Shown: positions 32,859 through 41,079 of the stretch, piece by piece | Position numbering within the stretch: position 1 is the stretch's first letter | Layout: every line of letters starts with the position of its first letter | NCBI GenBank assembly: GCA_005884575.1 | Contig: VAWW01000064.1 | Span: 1-43,661 of the forward strand | Length of the DNA: 43,661 nt | From: Actinomycetota bacterium | GTDB taxonomy: Bacteria > Actinomycetota > Thermoleophilia > Gaiellales > Gaiellaceae | Reading direction: 5' to 3' | Program-made: the position numbers and the translations under genes | The notes under the pieces: model-generated | Databases searched by the model: none | What the model was told of the DNA's origin: nothing | The model's input: only the letters and a program-made list of their open reading frames with translations

Positions 32859-33964
32859 GCGAGGTCGAGCGCCGCTACGGCCTCGTCCGGCAGGCGATGG
32901 ACGAGCACGGGGTGGACGCCGTGGTCGTCAGCGGCAACGAGTACACCGGCTTCGAGGGCGCCGTCACCTACATGTCCGGCTTCGTGATCGTGCACCGGTA
33001 TGCGTACGTTCTGCTCCCGCGCGAGGGCGACCCCGCGATCGTCTTCCCGAGCGAGGCCCGCTACGTCGGCGAGCACAGCACGACGTGGATCGAGAACCAG
33101 GTCTTCGTCGACCGGCCCGGCGAGTGGCTGGCCGAGCAGACGAAGGGGAAGCGCGTCGGCATCTACGGGCTCGACTACGTGATGACCGTCCGCGACTTCC
33201 GCGCTGTCGACGGCGCCGCGCAGCTCGTCCCGTTCGACGTCGAATTCGATCTCGCACGCGCGGTCAAGAGCGAGCTCGAGCTCGAGTCGGTGCGCGAGAG
33301 CGTGCGCATCAACACCGAGGGCTTCTGGATCTTCGTCGAGCACTTTGCACCGGGGAAGACCGAGCGCGAGGTGCTCGCGCCCTGCGAGGAGTACTTCGTC
33401 TCGCAGGGCTGCGGCCGGCTGACGATGGACATGGTGCTCGACGGGCCCGACGGCTCTGCGCTGCCCGAGTTCAAGATCGCGGGCGAGCGTCGGTTCGACG
33501 CGCGCGACTGCGTCCTGCCGTCGCTGGAGGTCGCCGGCCCGGGCGGCCACTGGGTCGAGGTCTCCCGCGCGATTTGCCCGGGCGAGCCGAGCGACGAGAC
33601 CAAGCGCATGATGGAGGCGTACGAGGAGTACTACGCCGTCGCGCCCGAGGTGATGAAGGACGGCGCGACCGCGCACGACGTCCACCGCGCCGTCTCGAAG
33701 GGCTTCGCCGATCGCGGCTACAAGCTCGGACACGTCACGGGGCACTCGATCGGGATGACGATGATCGAGTTCCCGAAGATCGGCGAGGGCGTCGAGACCG
33801 AGCTGAAGGAGAACATGATCTTCTCGATGCACCCGCACGCGATCTCCGACGACGGCAAGGCGTGCCTCTACATGCAGGACACGTGGCGCGTCGGCAAGGA
33901 TGGAGCGATACCGCTCGCGGGACTCGAGATGAAGCTCTTCCGCGGCGACGAACGGCGCGGCTAG
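32846..33964 (+). CDS. Creatinase-like M24-fold protein, metal ligands lost
   Basis: 372 residues, ATG 32846 behind AGGAG/GGAG at 32831-32840. An N-terminal creatinase domain (1-140) is followed by a pita-bread domain. At the metal positions of M24 peptidases it has GHWVEVSR instead of G-Y-x-x-D-x-T-R, and IFSMHPHAIS where peptidases have I-E-P-G. GHSIGM keeps one His. Creatinase, which hydrolyses a C-N bond without metal, shows the same kind of loss. A C-N hydrolase acting on the imported compound fits better than a peptidase. Its TAG and the convergent lipoprotein's TAG share a CTAG. Confidence 0.85.
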   Translation: MVPVSEVERRYGLVRQAMDEHGVDAVVVSGNEYTGFEGAVTYMSGFVIVHRYAYVLLPREGDPAIVFPSEARYVGEHSTTWIENQVFVDRPGEWLAEQTKGKRVGIYGLDYVMTVRDFRAVDGAAQLVPFDVEFDLARAVKSELELESVRESVRINTEGFWIFVEHFAPGKTEREVLAPCEEYFVSQGCGRLTMDMVLDGPDGSALPEFKIAGERRFDARDCVLPSLEVAGPGGHWVEVSRAICPGEPSDETKRMMEAYEEYYAVAPEVMKDGATAHDVHRAVSKGFADRGYKLGHVTGHSIGMTMIEFPKIGEGVETELKENMIFSMHPHAISDDGKACLYMQDTWRVGKDGAIPLAGLEMKLFRGDERRG

Positions 33965-34824
33965 CCCCCGAGCCCGAGCCGGTCGAGGTACTGGTCGTAG
34001 GTCTTCGGGTTCGCCGGCCGCTGCACCGGCGTCTGCTTGCCCCAGCCGGTCAGCTCGAGCTCGATCACCGCGTCCACGCCGTGGAGGTCCGGCAGCTGCG
34101 CCTCGAGCCGGGTGCCGAGGTCGGGGCGCACCGCGTGCAGCTCGATGCGCAGGCGGCGAGGGAGGAAATCGTCGCGGCCGACGTCGTAGATCGCGCGCAA
34201 CCGCGCCGCGATCTGCGTCACGTGGAGGCCGGACACGTACCCGGTGAACGGTCGCAGGAGCGCCTTCAGTGCGGCGGGGTCGACGGTGCCTGCGAGCTCC
34301 CAGGTCTCGGTTCCGTCCCGCGAAGGCCCGGCCGTCACCGAGCCGTGGATCGCACCTTCGAGCAACGCGAACAGCTCGTCCCGCGTCGCAGGCCTCCCGA
34401 GCGCGAGACTGGGAAGCCGACGCCAGAAATCGACGAGCCCGTGCGTGCCGGAGCCGTACCACGTTTCCCGGTAACGCAGGTACGCGAAGTCCCGGCCCGC
34501 GGCGATCTCGTCCCCGGTGACGATCGCGATCGCCGGAATGCTCGACGAGACGTGGGCGACGAACAGGTCGCGGGCGATCGTGCCGGTTGCGCGCGCGTGC
34601 GGGGCGGTACGCACGTAGCTCCTGAGCCGCTTGGGCAACGCTCCGCTCAGCTTCGCGTCGATCACGAGGTCGTACGTCGCCCCCGGCGACTCGGCGGCTG
34701 CGAGCAGGGAGCTGCGCACGAGCTCCTGTGCGGTCGGCGGCGGGCCCGGCTGCGTCTTGCCCGAGGAGCCGCAGCCCGCGACGATCACCGCCATGGTCGT
34801 CACCGCCGCTGCGCCCGCCCTCAC
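33961..34824 (-). CDS. Putative lipoprotein, LppX/LprG-like
   Basis: 287 residues from GTG 34824. A short signal ends in a lipobox VAGC (Cys18), then a Gly/Pro-rich linker. The mature part (AQELVRSSLLAAAESPGATY to ELELTGWGKQTPVQ) has the alternating-strand pattern of actinobacterial lipid-carrier lipoproteins. The similarity is of pattern, not of firm motifs. A near-consensus -10 sits seven bases before GTG, predicting a leaderless mRNA. Convergent with the creatinase-like gene; divergent from the oxidoreductase at 34872. Confidence 0.75.
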   Translation of the reverse strand: MRAGAAAVTTMAVIVAGCGSSGKTQPGPPPTAQELVRSSLLAAAESPGATYDLVIDAKLSGALPKRLRSYVRTAPHARATGTIARDLFVAHVSSSIPAIAIVTGDEIAAGRDFAYLRYRETWYGSGTHGLVDFWRRLPSLALGRPATRDELFALLEGAIHGSVTAGPSRDGTETWELAGTVDPAALKALLRPFTGYVSGLHVTQIAARLRAIYDVGRDDFLPRRLRIELHAVRPDLGTRLEAQLPDLHGVDAVIELELTGWGKQTPVQRPANPKTYDQYLDRLGLGG

Positions 34825-34831
34825 GGGTTCG

Positions 34832-34837
34832 ATTATG
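34832..34837 (-). promoter_or_regulatory. -10 element of the lipoprotein gene (leaderless)
   Basis: On the minus strand CATAAT (5 of 6 to TATAAT) ends seven bases before GTG 34824, so the RNA should start at the initiation codon. There is no Shine-Dalgarno site. Confidence 0.55.
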
Positions 34838-34871
34838 CGAGAAGCTGTCGTGTCGACCGAGGAGGAATATC

Positions 34872-36235
34872 GTGGCATCGAGGACATTCGACGCCGTCGT
34901 GATCGGCGCGGGTCCGGCGGGCGAGGCATGCGCCGGCAGACTCGGCAAAGGCGGGCTCGAGGTCGCGCTCGTCGAGGAGCACCTCGTCGGCGGCGAATGC
35001 TCCTACTACGCGTGCATGCCCTCGAAGGCCCTGCTGCGGCCGGCCGAGGCGCTCGACGAGGCGCGGAGGGTCCGGGCGCGCGCGAGGCCGTCGCGGGGGA
35101 GCTGGACGTGCAGGCGGCGCTCAAGCGGCGCGACGAAGTGATCCACAACCTCGACGACGGCGCGCAGCTGCCGTGGCTCGACGAGCGCGGCGTGACGCTC
35201 GTCCGCGGCGCGGCCCGGTTCGACGGCGAGCGTCGCCTCCTGGTCGGAGACGAGGTGCTCGAGGCACGGACGGCTGTCGTCGTCGCGACCGGGAGCGAGA
35301 CGTCCGTGCCTCCGATCCCCGGGCTCCGCGAGGCGAAGCCGTGGACGAACCGCGAGGCGACGACCGCGAAGGAGGTCCCCGGCCGGCTGCTCGTGCTCGG
35401 CGGCGGCGTCTCGGGCGTGGAGCTCGCGCAGGCGTGGGCATCGTTCGGGTCGCGTGTTGCCGTCATCGAGGCAATGCCGCGGCTGCTCGGCCGGGAGGAG
35501 TCGTTCGCCGCAGAGCTCGTCCACGCCGCGCTCGTCGATCGCGGGATCGACGTGCGCGTCGGCGTCAAGGCCATCGCCGCGTCGCGGAACGGGGAGGTGG
35601 GGCTCGAGCTCGAGACGGGCGACCGCCTGGCTGGCGACGAGCTGCTCGTCGCCGTCGGCCGCCGCCCGCGGACCGCGCAGCTCGGGGTCGAGACGATCGG
35701 CCTCGAGCCGGGGGAGCCGGTCGAGGTCGGCGAGACGCTGCAGTCGCCCGAGAACGAGTGGTTGTATGCGATCGGCGACGTGAACGGCCGCAATCTCTTG
35801 ACGCACATGGGCAAGTACCAGGGCCGGATCGCCGCCGACCGGATCCTCGGCAAGGACGTGAAGATCCGCGACGACGGCGGCGGTCCGCCGCGCGTAATCT
35901 TTACCGAGCCGCAGATCGCGGCAGTCGGCCACACGCTCGCGTCGGCGCAGGAGGCCGGCCTGAACGTCCGCGCGGTCGACTATGGGACCTCGGACGTCGC
36001 CGGCGGCAGCTTCTACGGCCGCGGCGCGCCCGGAACGACCCGGTTCGTAATCGACCACGACAGGGAGGTGCTCGTCGGCGCGACGTTCACCGGAGCCGAG
36101 GTTGCGGAGTTCGTCCACGCCGCGACGATCGCGATCGTCGGCGAGGTGCCGCTGCAGCGCCTGTGGCACTCCGTGCCGTCGTTTCCGACGCGCAGCGAGG
36201 TCTGGCTGCGGTTGCTCGAGACATACGGTCTCTAG
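34872..36235 (+). pseudogene. Pyridine nucleotide-disulfide oxidoreductase, frameshifted
   Basis: GTG 34872 follows AGGAGG (34860-34865), the best ribosome-binding site in this part. Frame 1 has the FAD motif VIGAGPAGEACAGRLG and the redox disulfide GGECSYYACMPSK (C-x4-C). At about 35070-35080 sense moves to another frame (AREAVAGELDVQAALKRRDE) and runs to TAG 36235 with the NAD motif LVLGGGVSGVELAQ and YAIGDVNG. One extra C in GGTCCGGGCG would give RRVPGAREAV and restore about 454 residues. The C-terminal block reads SFPTRSEVW, lacking the His of the H-P-T-x-S-E motif of lipoamide dehydrogenase. An NAD(P)H-disulfide or mercuric-reductase-like relative. Confidence 0.82.
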
Positions 36236-36455
36236 CCTCAAGCCTCGGCCAAGTCACGCCGGCCCATGTCCCGAACGTGGCACCGGGCTTGTCCGGAAAC
36301 GTCATGTCGAGTGTCACGTATCTGTGTCGGCGGCCGGCGCCCGCCGGGCCGTGTCTCGCGGCGAGAACGGCCTGGTCAGGCGGTGGGACTCGTCCGTCAG
36401 AGCCACGGCACACGCATGGCACCGGGCACGGCCGCAAGAGACGTGTCGGCGACGC
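36236..36455 (+). other. Intergenic region between convergent genes
   Basis: 220 bases between two convergent stops. G/C-rich with possible hairpins (GGCGGCCGGCGCCCGCCGG near 36328-36347) and the word TGGCACCGGGC twice (about 36277 and 36416). No start with coding character. It may serve as a bidirectional terminator; nothing else is seen. Confidence 0.4.
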
Positions 36456-37484
36456 TCAACCGACGGCGGCGTGGATGCGGCTCTTGCTGTCGCGCAGCGA
36501 GCCGCCCTCGCGGCCTGCCCGAACCGCGAGGATCTCGGCCAGGATCGAGAGCGCGGTCTCGCCCGGCGAGTCGGCGCCGACGTCGAGGCCGCACGGGCCG
36601 GTGATCCGCTCCAGCGACTCCTCGGAGACGCCGGCCTCGAGCAGGCGCTCGCGGCGGCGCTCCTGGTTGCGGCGCGAGCCGAGCGCGCCGATATAGAACG
36701 CCTCGGTCTCCAGCGCGCCCTTCAGCGCGGGGACGTCGAACTTGTCGTCGTGCGTCAGTACGACGATCGCGGTCGCGTAGTCCGGCTTCACCTGCGCAAG
36801 CGCCTCGTCCGGCCACGCGACGAGAACCTCGTCCGCGCTCGGGACGCGCTCTTCGGTCGCGAAGCGGCCGCGTGCGTCGGCGACGATCGTGCGCCAGCCG
36901 ACGAGCTTCGCCGCGCGGCACAGCGCCTCCGCGGTGTCGACGGCGCCGATCACGAGCAGCCGCGGCGGCGGTGCGAACACCTCCGCGAAGACCTTCTGCC
37001 CCTCGAGCTCGAGCACCCGCGAACGGGCGCCCTTCAGCAGCTCGCGCGTCAGCTCGTCCGCGTCCGGCTCCTCGACGAGCCGCCGCTTCCCGACGGAGTC
37101 GCCGTCGAGCGTCGTGTACAGGACGGCACGGCGGCCCTCGTCGACGATCTCCCCGAGCCGTTTCACGAGCGCGGCGTCGGCCTCCTCGATGAAGACGTCG
37201 ATCTCGCCTCCGCACGGCAGGCCGACGTCGAATGCGAGCTCGTCCGAGATCCCGTAACTCACGAGCCGCGGACCGCCGCCGGCGAGCACCTCGCGGGCGG
37301 CGCCGTAGACGTCGTTCTCGACACATCCGCCGGAGACCGAGCCGGCGAGCTCGCCGCCCGACGAGACGCCGAGCTTCGAGCCGATCGGGCGCGGGGCGGA
37401 GCGCCGCGTGGCGACGACGGTCGCCAGGGCGACACGCTCGCCCGCTGCGCGCCAGCGCTCGAGGTCGGCGGAGATCTCCTTCAC
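36456..37484 (-). CDS. XdhC/CoxI family Mo-hydroxylase maturation factor
   Basis: 342 residues from GTG 37484. N-terminal XdhC domain with ATVVATRRSAPRPIGSKLGV and GSVSGGCVENDVY (conserved Cys of the family). The C-terminal Rossmann domain has RLLVIGAVDTAEALCRAAK, VVLTHDDKFDVPAL and the ALGSRRNQERRRERL / GLDVGADSPGETALSILAEI ending. XdhC binds the molybdenum cofactor, promotes its sulfuration and inserts it into xanthine-dehydrogenase-type enzymes. It is therefore the natural helper of the Mo-hydroxylase at 11170-14921, 21 kb away. The frame stays open upstream to ATG 37646. Confidence 0.9.
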   Translation of the reverse strand: MKEISADLERWRAAGERVALATVVATRRSAPRPIGSKLGVSSGGELAGSVSGGCVENDVYGAAREVLAGGGPRLVSYGISDELAFDVGLPCGGEIDVFIEEADAALVKRLGEIVDEGRRAVLYTTLDGDSVGKRRLVEEPDADELTRELLKGARSRVLELEGQKVFAEVFAPPPRLLVIGAVDTAEALCRAAKLVGWRTIVADARGRFATEERVPSADEVLVAWPDEALAQVKPDYATAIVVLTHDDKFDVPALKGALETEAFYIGALGSRRNQERRRERLLEAGVSEESLERITGPCGLDVGADSPGETALSILAEILAVRAGREGGSLRDSKSRIHAAVG

Positions 37485-37646
37485 AGGAGGAATCGTATGT
37501 GCGGAGGGACTATCGCCGAGCCGGCGCCGCTCGAACGGCAGTCCGCAACGCGCGCAGGTGGGCCGGACGAGCTTCGCGCGGACGAGCAGCGCCCGCATCA
37601 GCGCCGCCCAGAGAAGGACGTACGCGACGATCAGGGGGCCGCTCAT
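37485..37646 (-). CDS. In-frame N-terminal extension of XdhC: membrane segment plus CxxC
   Basis: Upstream of XdhC the frame is open to ATG 37646 and encodes one membrane helix (LIVAYVLLWAALMRALLV) and a half zinc-ribbon CARCGLPFERRRLGD. G/C-ending codons mark the first 45 residues as coding. The last ten codons before GTG 37484 (AGT, CCT, ATT, CAT) do not look coding. Either a small separate membrane protein lost its stop through an indel or substitution, or XdhC carries a membrane anchor here. Confidence 0.45.
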
Positions 37647-37701
37647 GTAACAAGTATCGGCGAACGTACCCGATCGGTTTAGCGGCGCGCCCCTCCGTCG
37701 G

Positions 37702-37707
37702 TAAGAT
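37702..37707 (+). promoter_or_regulatory. -10 element of the small membrane protein gene
   Basis: TAAGAT (4 of 6 to TATAAT) ends six bases before GTG 37714, again predicting a leaderless transcript. A weak -35 (TTAGCG, 37679-37684) lies 17 bp upstream. Confidence 0.45.
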
Positions 37708-37713
37708 CAGGGA

Positions 37714-37950
37714 GTGGGCTGGGTGTACATCGCATTACTCGCCCTGGCGGTTGCCGTCCTCGCGGGCGCCGAGTGGCCGCGCGTGGAGTCCCGCTTCGGG
37801 CTCGAAGGCCGTCGCAGCCGCGAGCGCGCCCGTCGCAAGGCCAACTTGAAGCTCCTGCGGAACGAGAGCGACGAGTTCGCGGCCAGCGTCGAGCGCGACC
37901 TCGCGAACCTGCCGACGACGAACGACCGGCCTAGCCGACGCGGAAACTAG
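37714..37950 (+). CDS. Small single-span membrane protein
   Basis: 78 residues. One N-terminal membrane helix (VYIALLALAVAVLAGAEW), then a strongly charged Arg/Lys/Glu-rich helix (GRRSRERARRKANLKLLRNE), probably cytoplasmic. Codon third positions are G/C-rich throughout. The last 20 bases overlap the convergent subtilase. No family recognised. Confidence 0.7.
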   Translation: MGWVYIALLALAVAVLAGAEWPRVESRFGLEGRRSRERARRKANLKLLRNESDEFAASVERDLANLPTTNDRPSRRGN

Positions 37951-40417
37951 TCCGGAGGACTCTCGTGTTGGGCAGCACGGGCCCCACGTCCTCCATGTTC
38001 TTCGTCTCCTGGTAATCCGAGGCGCTGACGACGAGCCCGTGCAGGCCCGGCCCGCGGCGGCCCGTCGAGACGAGCAGCGTCGTGCCCGTCCAGCGGACCG
38101 GCACCGCGCGGCCGTCGACGCTCGCCTCCAGGGAACCGGGGTCGACGCCCGCGCCGGCGTCGTGGATCGCGACGCGCAGCGTCGTCCCGCTCCGGCCGAC
38201 CAGCCGGACGGACGGCGGCGTCACGTCGTTCACCCAGAAGCGGAACGTGAAGCGGCCGGCGCGACTGGAGCTCGGGCTGTCGAACACGATGTCGTATGCG
38301 CCGGGAGTGGGTAGGACGGCCCCCGCGACCGGCGCGGACAGTCGGAAGTTCTTCGCATACGGATTGAGCGCCCGAGGCAGGCCCGGATAGCCGAGCAGCC
38401 GGTTCTCGTTGCCGGCGAAGACGACCAGTGGCTGCGTGACGGTCCCCGGCGCGCGGGCGATGACGACGGCGCCGAAGTTCGCGACCGGCCGGCGGAGGTT
38501 GAAGCGGTAGACGACCTCGGGGCCGGAGAGCGCCGCCGGCGGCTCCCCGAGCACTGTCTGGTCGGGATACCGGTACGCCGACACGAGCGAGGCGCCGGCC
38601 CTCGTGTTCGCGCGGTAGACCCCCGGCCGCGTCAGCGTCGCATGCCGCTCCTGGCCGAGCTTCGGCACGGCGACGCGGAGCCAGTAGGGAACCCGCCGCA
38701 CCTCGCCGCCGCGCGTGAGGGCGACGAAGCCCGTCAGGTCGCGTTCCGCGGCCGCCGCGTCGACGGCGAGCGTCACGGTGAGCGGACCCGGCACCGTGGC
38801 GGACGGGGGCGCCGTCACGGCGACGCCCGGCTCCGGCGACTGCTGCTGCACGGACACGGCCCAGTCGCCGGCGCCGCCGCCCGCGTCCGTCAGGGCGAGC
38901 GTCCGCGTGACCTGGCGGCCCGGCCCCGCGAGGCCGAACGAGATTCCCGTCGGGTCGGTGAAGAGGAGGGGCACGTCGGCCCGTGTCAGGTCGATCCTGC
39001 CGCCGCCCTCCCGCGTCGCAGGCGTCTCGGTGACCCCGTCGTCCCCCTTGACTGGATCGCCGGTCGACTCGAGCGCCGACTTGACCTGCTCAACCGTCCA
39101 GGTCGGATGCCGCTGCTTCAGAACCGCCGCCGCGCCCGCGACGTGCGGTGCGGCCATGCTCGTTCCGTCGAGCACCGCCCAGGTCCCCTCGGTGCGCGGC
39201 ACGGACGAGAGGATCCCGGTGCCCGGGGCGGTCACGTCCGGCTTCATCTGGAGCGTCAGCGGCGACGGACCGCTGCCGGAGAAGTCGGCGATCGCGTCGG
39301 CGGCCCCGTCGCGGCCGCCCGTCGACGCTGCGGCGGTGATGGCCTTCGACGCAGCGGCCGGCGAGTCGATCGAGCCGCGCCCGGAGACGTCGAAGTCGTT
39401 GCCGGCCGCGATCGTGGCCACGACGTTAGCGTCCGCCGCCGCGTTGATCGCCTTCACGACGATGTCGCGCGCGGGGTCGATCTCCGGCTCGCCGAGGGAG
39501 AGGTTGATCACGTCCATTCCGTCGCGGACGGCCGCTTCGACCGCCGCGGCGATCTCCGGCGAGTTCCCGTTCAGCCCGACCTCGCGCGTCGGGATCGTCA
39601 GCGCCTTGTAGTTGCCGAGGTATGCCTTCGGCGCGACGCCGGATGCGAGCACGCGCCTGCCCCCCGGGTCGCGCGCGGCCGTCTGGAAGTCGCCCGCGGC
39701 GATACCCGCGACGTGGGTCGCGTGGTCGGAGAGCTTCGGGTCGAACGGGAGCTTCGCGTTCTCGTACGTCTCGCCCGGTCGCGTGAACGTGCGCGCGACG
39801 ATCACCTTCGGCGTCGTGTACTTGGTCTGTCCCTTCGGGAAGCCGGGCGGATAGGCGAAGCCGGTCGAGTCGAAGAACGGATGCGTCTGGTCGATCCCGT
39901 CGTCGATGATCCCGATCTTCAGGCCCTCGCCCGCCGTGGCGAGCGTCGCGCCCCAGAGATTCGTCGCGCCGATCAGCCCGGGCGTGCGGTCGAGCAGCGG
40001 CCGGTACGTGAGGCTCGGCCAGACTGTCGTGCCCGGGAGTGCGCGGAGCCGGACGAGCTGCGAGCGCGGGACGACGACGGCGAGGCCGTTCAGGACGACC
40101 GTGAAGCGGCGCGCGACCTGTGCGCCGGGGATCGCGGTCTGGATCCGTGCCTGCAGCGTGCGCTGCGCGGACGCGAGTCGGCGTAGATACGAGCGGCTCG
40201 CGGGCGTGCGCAGGTCGAGCCGGTGTCGGCGGGTCGTCGCGGCCCCGGCGAGGCTCCGGTCGGCGTGCACCGCTTCGGCGAGCGACGGCTCCGGCAGCGT
40301 GACGACGACCTCGACCAGCGGGTTGGCGTGCGAGGACGTTCTGGCCGTCGCACCGGTGGTGGCGAGCAGAGCGAGAAGTGCCGCAAAGAGGACGAAGACC
40401 CGCGTCAGGTGCGCCAT
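37931..40417 (-). CDS. Secreted subtilisin-like serine protease (S8)
   Basis: 828 residues from ATG 40417. Signal peptide 1-26, an inhibitor-like propeptide region (about 30-130), and an S8 catalytic domain with Asp172 (IGIIDDGID), His232 (DHATHVAGI), Asn340 (AAGND) and Ser420 (DGTSMAAPH). The C-terminal 320 residues are beta-rich, with Ig-like repeats (TLALTDAGGGAGDW..., then FRFWVNDVTPPSVRLVGRS) probably for substrate or wall binding. All triad residues are present, so active. It probably degrades extracellular protein. Convergent overlap with the small membrane protein; divergent from tRNA-Leu. Confidence 0.95.
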   Translation of the reverse strand: MAHLTRVFVLFAALLALLATTGATARTSSHANPLVEVVVTLPEPSLAEAVHADRSLAGAATTRRHRLDLRTPASRSYLRRLASAQRTLQARIQTAIPGAQVARRFTVVLNGLAVVVPRSQLVRLRALPGTTVWPSLTYRPLLDRTPGLIGATNLWGATLATAGEGLKIGIIDDGIDQTHPFFDSTGFAYPPGFPKGQTKYTTPKVIVARTFTRPGETYENAKLPFDPKLSDHATHVAGIAAGDFQTAARDPGGRRVLASGVAPKAYLGNYKALTIPTREVGLNGNSPEIAAAVEAAVRDGMDVINLSLGEPEIDPARDIVVKAINAAADANVVATIAAGNDFDVSGRGSIDSPAAASKAITAAASTGGRDGAADAIADFSGSGPSPLTLQMKPDVTAPGTGILSSVPRTEGTWAVLDGTSMAAPHVAGAAAVLKQRHPTWTVEQVKSALESTGDPVKGDDGVTETPATREGGGRIDLTRADVPLLFTDPTGISFGLAGPGRQVTRTLALTDAGGGAGDWAVSVQQQSPEPGVAVTAPPSATVPGPLTVTLAVDAAAAERDLTGFVALTRGGEVRRVPYWLRVAVPKLGQERHATLTRPGVYRANTRAGASLVSAYRYPDQTVLGEPPAALSGPEVVYRFNLRRPVANFGAVVIARAPGTVTQPLVVFAGNENRLLGYPGLPRALNPYAKNFRLSAPVAGAVLPTPGAYDIVFDSPSSSRAGRFTFRFWVNDVTPPSVRLVGRSGTTLRVAIHDAGAGVDPGSLEASVDGRAVPVRWTGTTLLVSTGRRGPGLHGLVVSASDYQETKNMEDVGPVLPNTRVLRTSFRVG

Positions 40418-40452
40418 GGTACGCGCGCCCGCGACCCGCCGCCGGGCCGGGC

Positions 40453-40458
40453 TACACT
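40453..40458 (+). promoter_or_regulatory. -10 element of tRNA-Leu
   Basis: TACACT (4 of 6) ends ten bases before the tRNA 5' end, with a spacing similar to that of the tRNA-Asn promoter at 8572. It lies between the subtilase start and the tRNA. Confidence 0.45.
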
Positions 40459-40468
40459 GTCGCCCCGC

Positions 40469-40552
40469 GCGGATGTGGCGGAATTGGTAGACGCGCACGG
40501 TTCAGGTCCGTGTGCCCTTCGGGGCGTGGAGGTTCAAGTCCTCTCATCCGCA
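40469..40552 (+). tRNA. tRNA-Leu (CAG)
   Basis: 84 bases, class II with a long variable arm (GTGCCCTTCGGGGCG). Acceptor GCGGATG pairs with CATCCGC; the anticodon stem CACGG/CCGTG encloses TTCAGGT with anticodon CAG at 40503-40505. T arm GTTCAAGTC. Discriminator A; CCA not encoded. Confidence 0.97.
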
Positions 40553-40578
40553 TCGCGTCGTTTGGCGAACCAGGTGCC

Positions 40579-40995
40579 GTGGGTACGCCGCAGTTCGTGC
40601 AGGCGCGCAGCGTCCTCGCCGTCCTTGTCGTAGCTGCGTCTTTGGCCGGATCCGTGGCCGCGGCTCCGCTCTCCGACGCGTCGGCCGTCAAGACCCTGAT
40701 TCAGCGGGAGACGGCTCTCTTCAACGCGGGGAGCTGGAGGGCGCTCTACGCGCTCTACACGCCATCGTTCCGGGCGAAGTGTGCGTTCGGCGTCTGGTCG
40801 GCCGCGAACCGCCAGTTCCGGAGGCAGACCGGGCCGGTCACGACGGCGAACATCACCGTCCGCGTCACCGGCAACCGCGCGCTCGCGAACTACGTCATCA
40901 AGTCGAGGACGGGGAAGGTGCTCGCCCGCGCAAAGGGCGACGTCTATCTCAAGATCGGCGGCCGCTGGCTCGACGAAGAGTCGGCCTGCGCCTAG
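40579..40995 (+). CDS. Secreted NTF2-like protein
   Basis: 138 residues from GTG 40579 (GTG 40597 is an alternative). Signal peptide with core SVLAVLVVAASLAGSVAAAP. The mature part starts with a helix (AVKTLIQRETALFNAGSWRA), then the curved-sheet pattern of NTF2/SnoaL-like folds: LYALYTPSFRAKCAF, ANITVRVTGNRALANYVI, GDVYLKIGGRWLDEESACA. Two Cys could form a disulfide. Function unknown. It begins 26 bases after tRNA-Leu and may be read through from the tRNA promoter. Confidence 0.75.
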   Translation: MGTPQFVQARSVLAVLVVAASLAGSVAAAPLSDASAVKTLIQRETALFNAGSWRALYALYTPSFRAKCAFGVWSAANRQFRRQTGPVTTANITVRVTGNRALANYVIKSRTGKVLARAKGDVYLKIGGRWLDEESACA

Positions 40996-41079
40996 AACTC
41001 GTCTCAGCCGCGCTCGACCGGTAGCCCCGCCGCGAGCAGGTCGTCCACGGTCTTCCGCATCCATGACGACAATACCCCG

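Noticed and set aside
33961..33964. Shared CTAG stop of two convergent genes as a regulatory site
   Set aside because: A palindromic TAG/CTA overlap is expected when convergent genes touch; no further signal is present.
37497..37682. Plus-strand frame starting MCGGTIAEPAP behind AGGAGG
   Set aside because: The good-looking ribosome site is the complement of the XdhC start region; the frame is antisense to better-supported coding sequence and matches no family.
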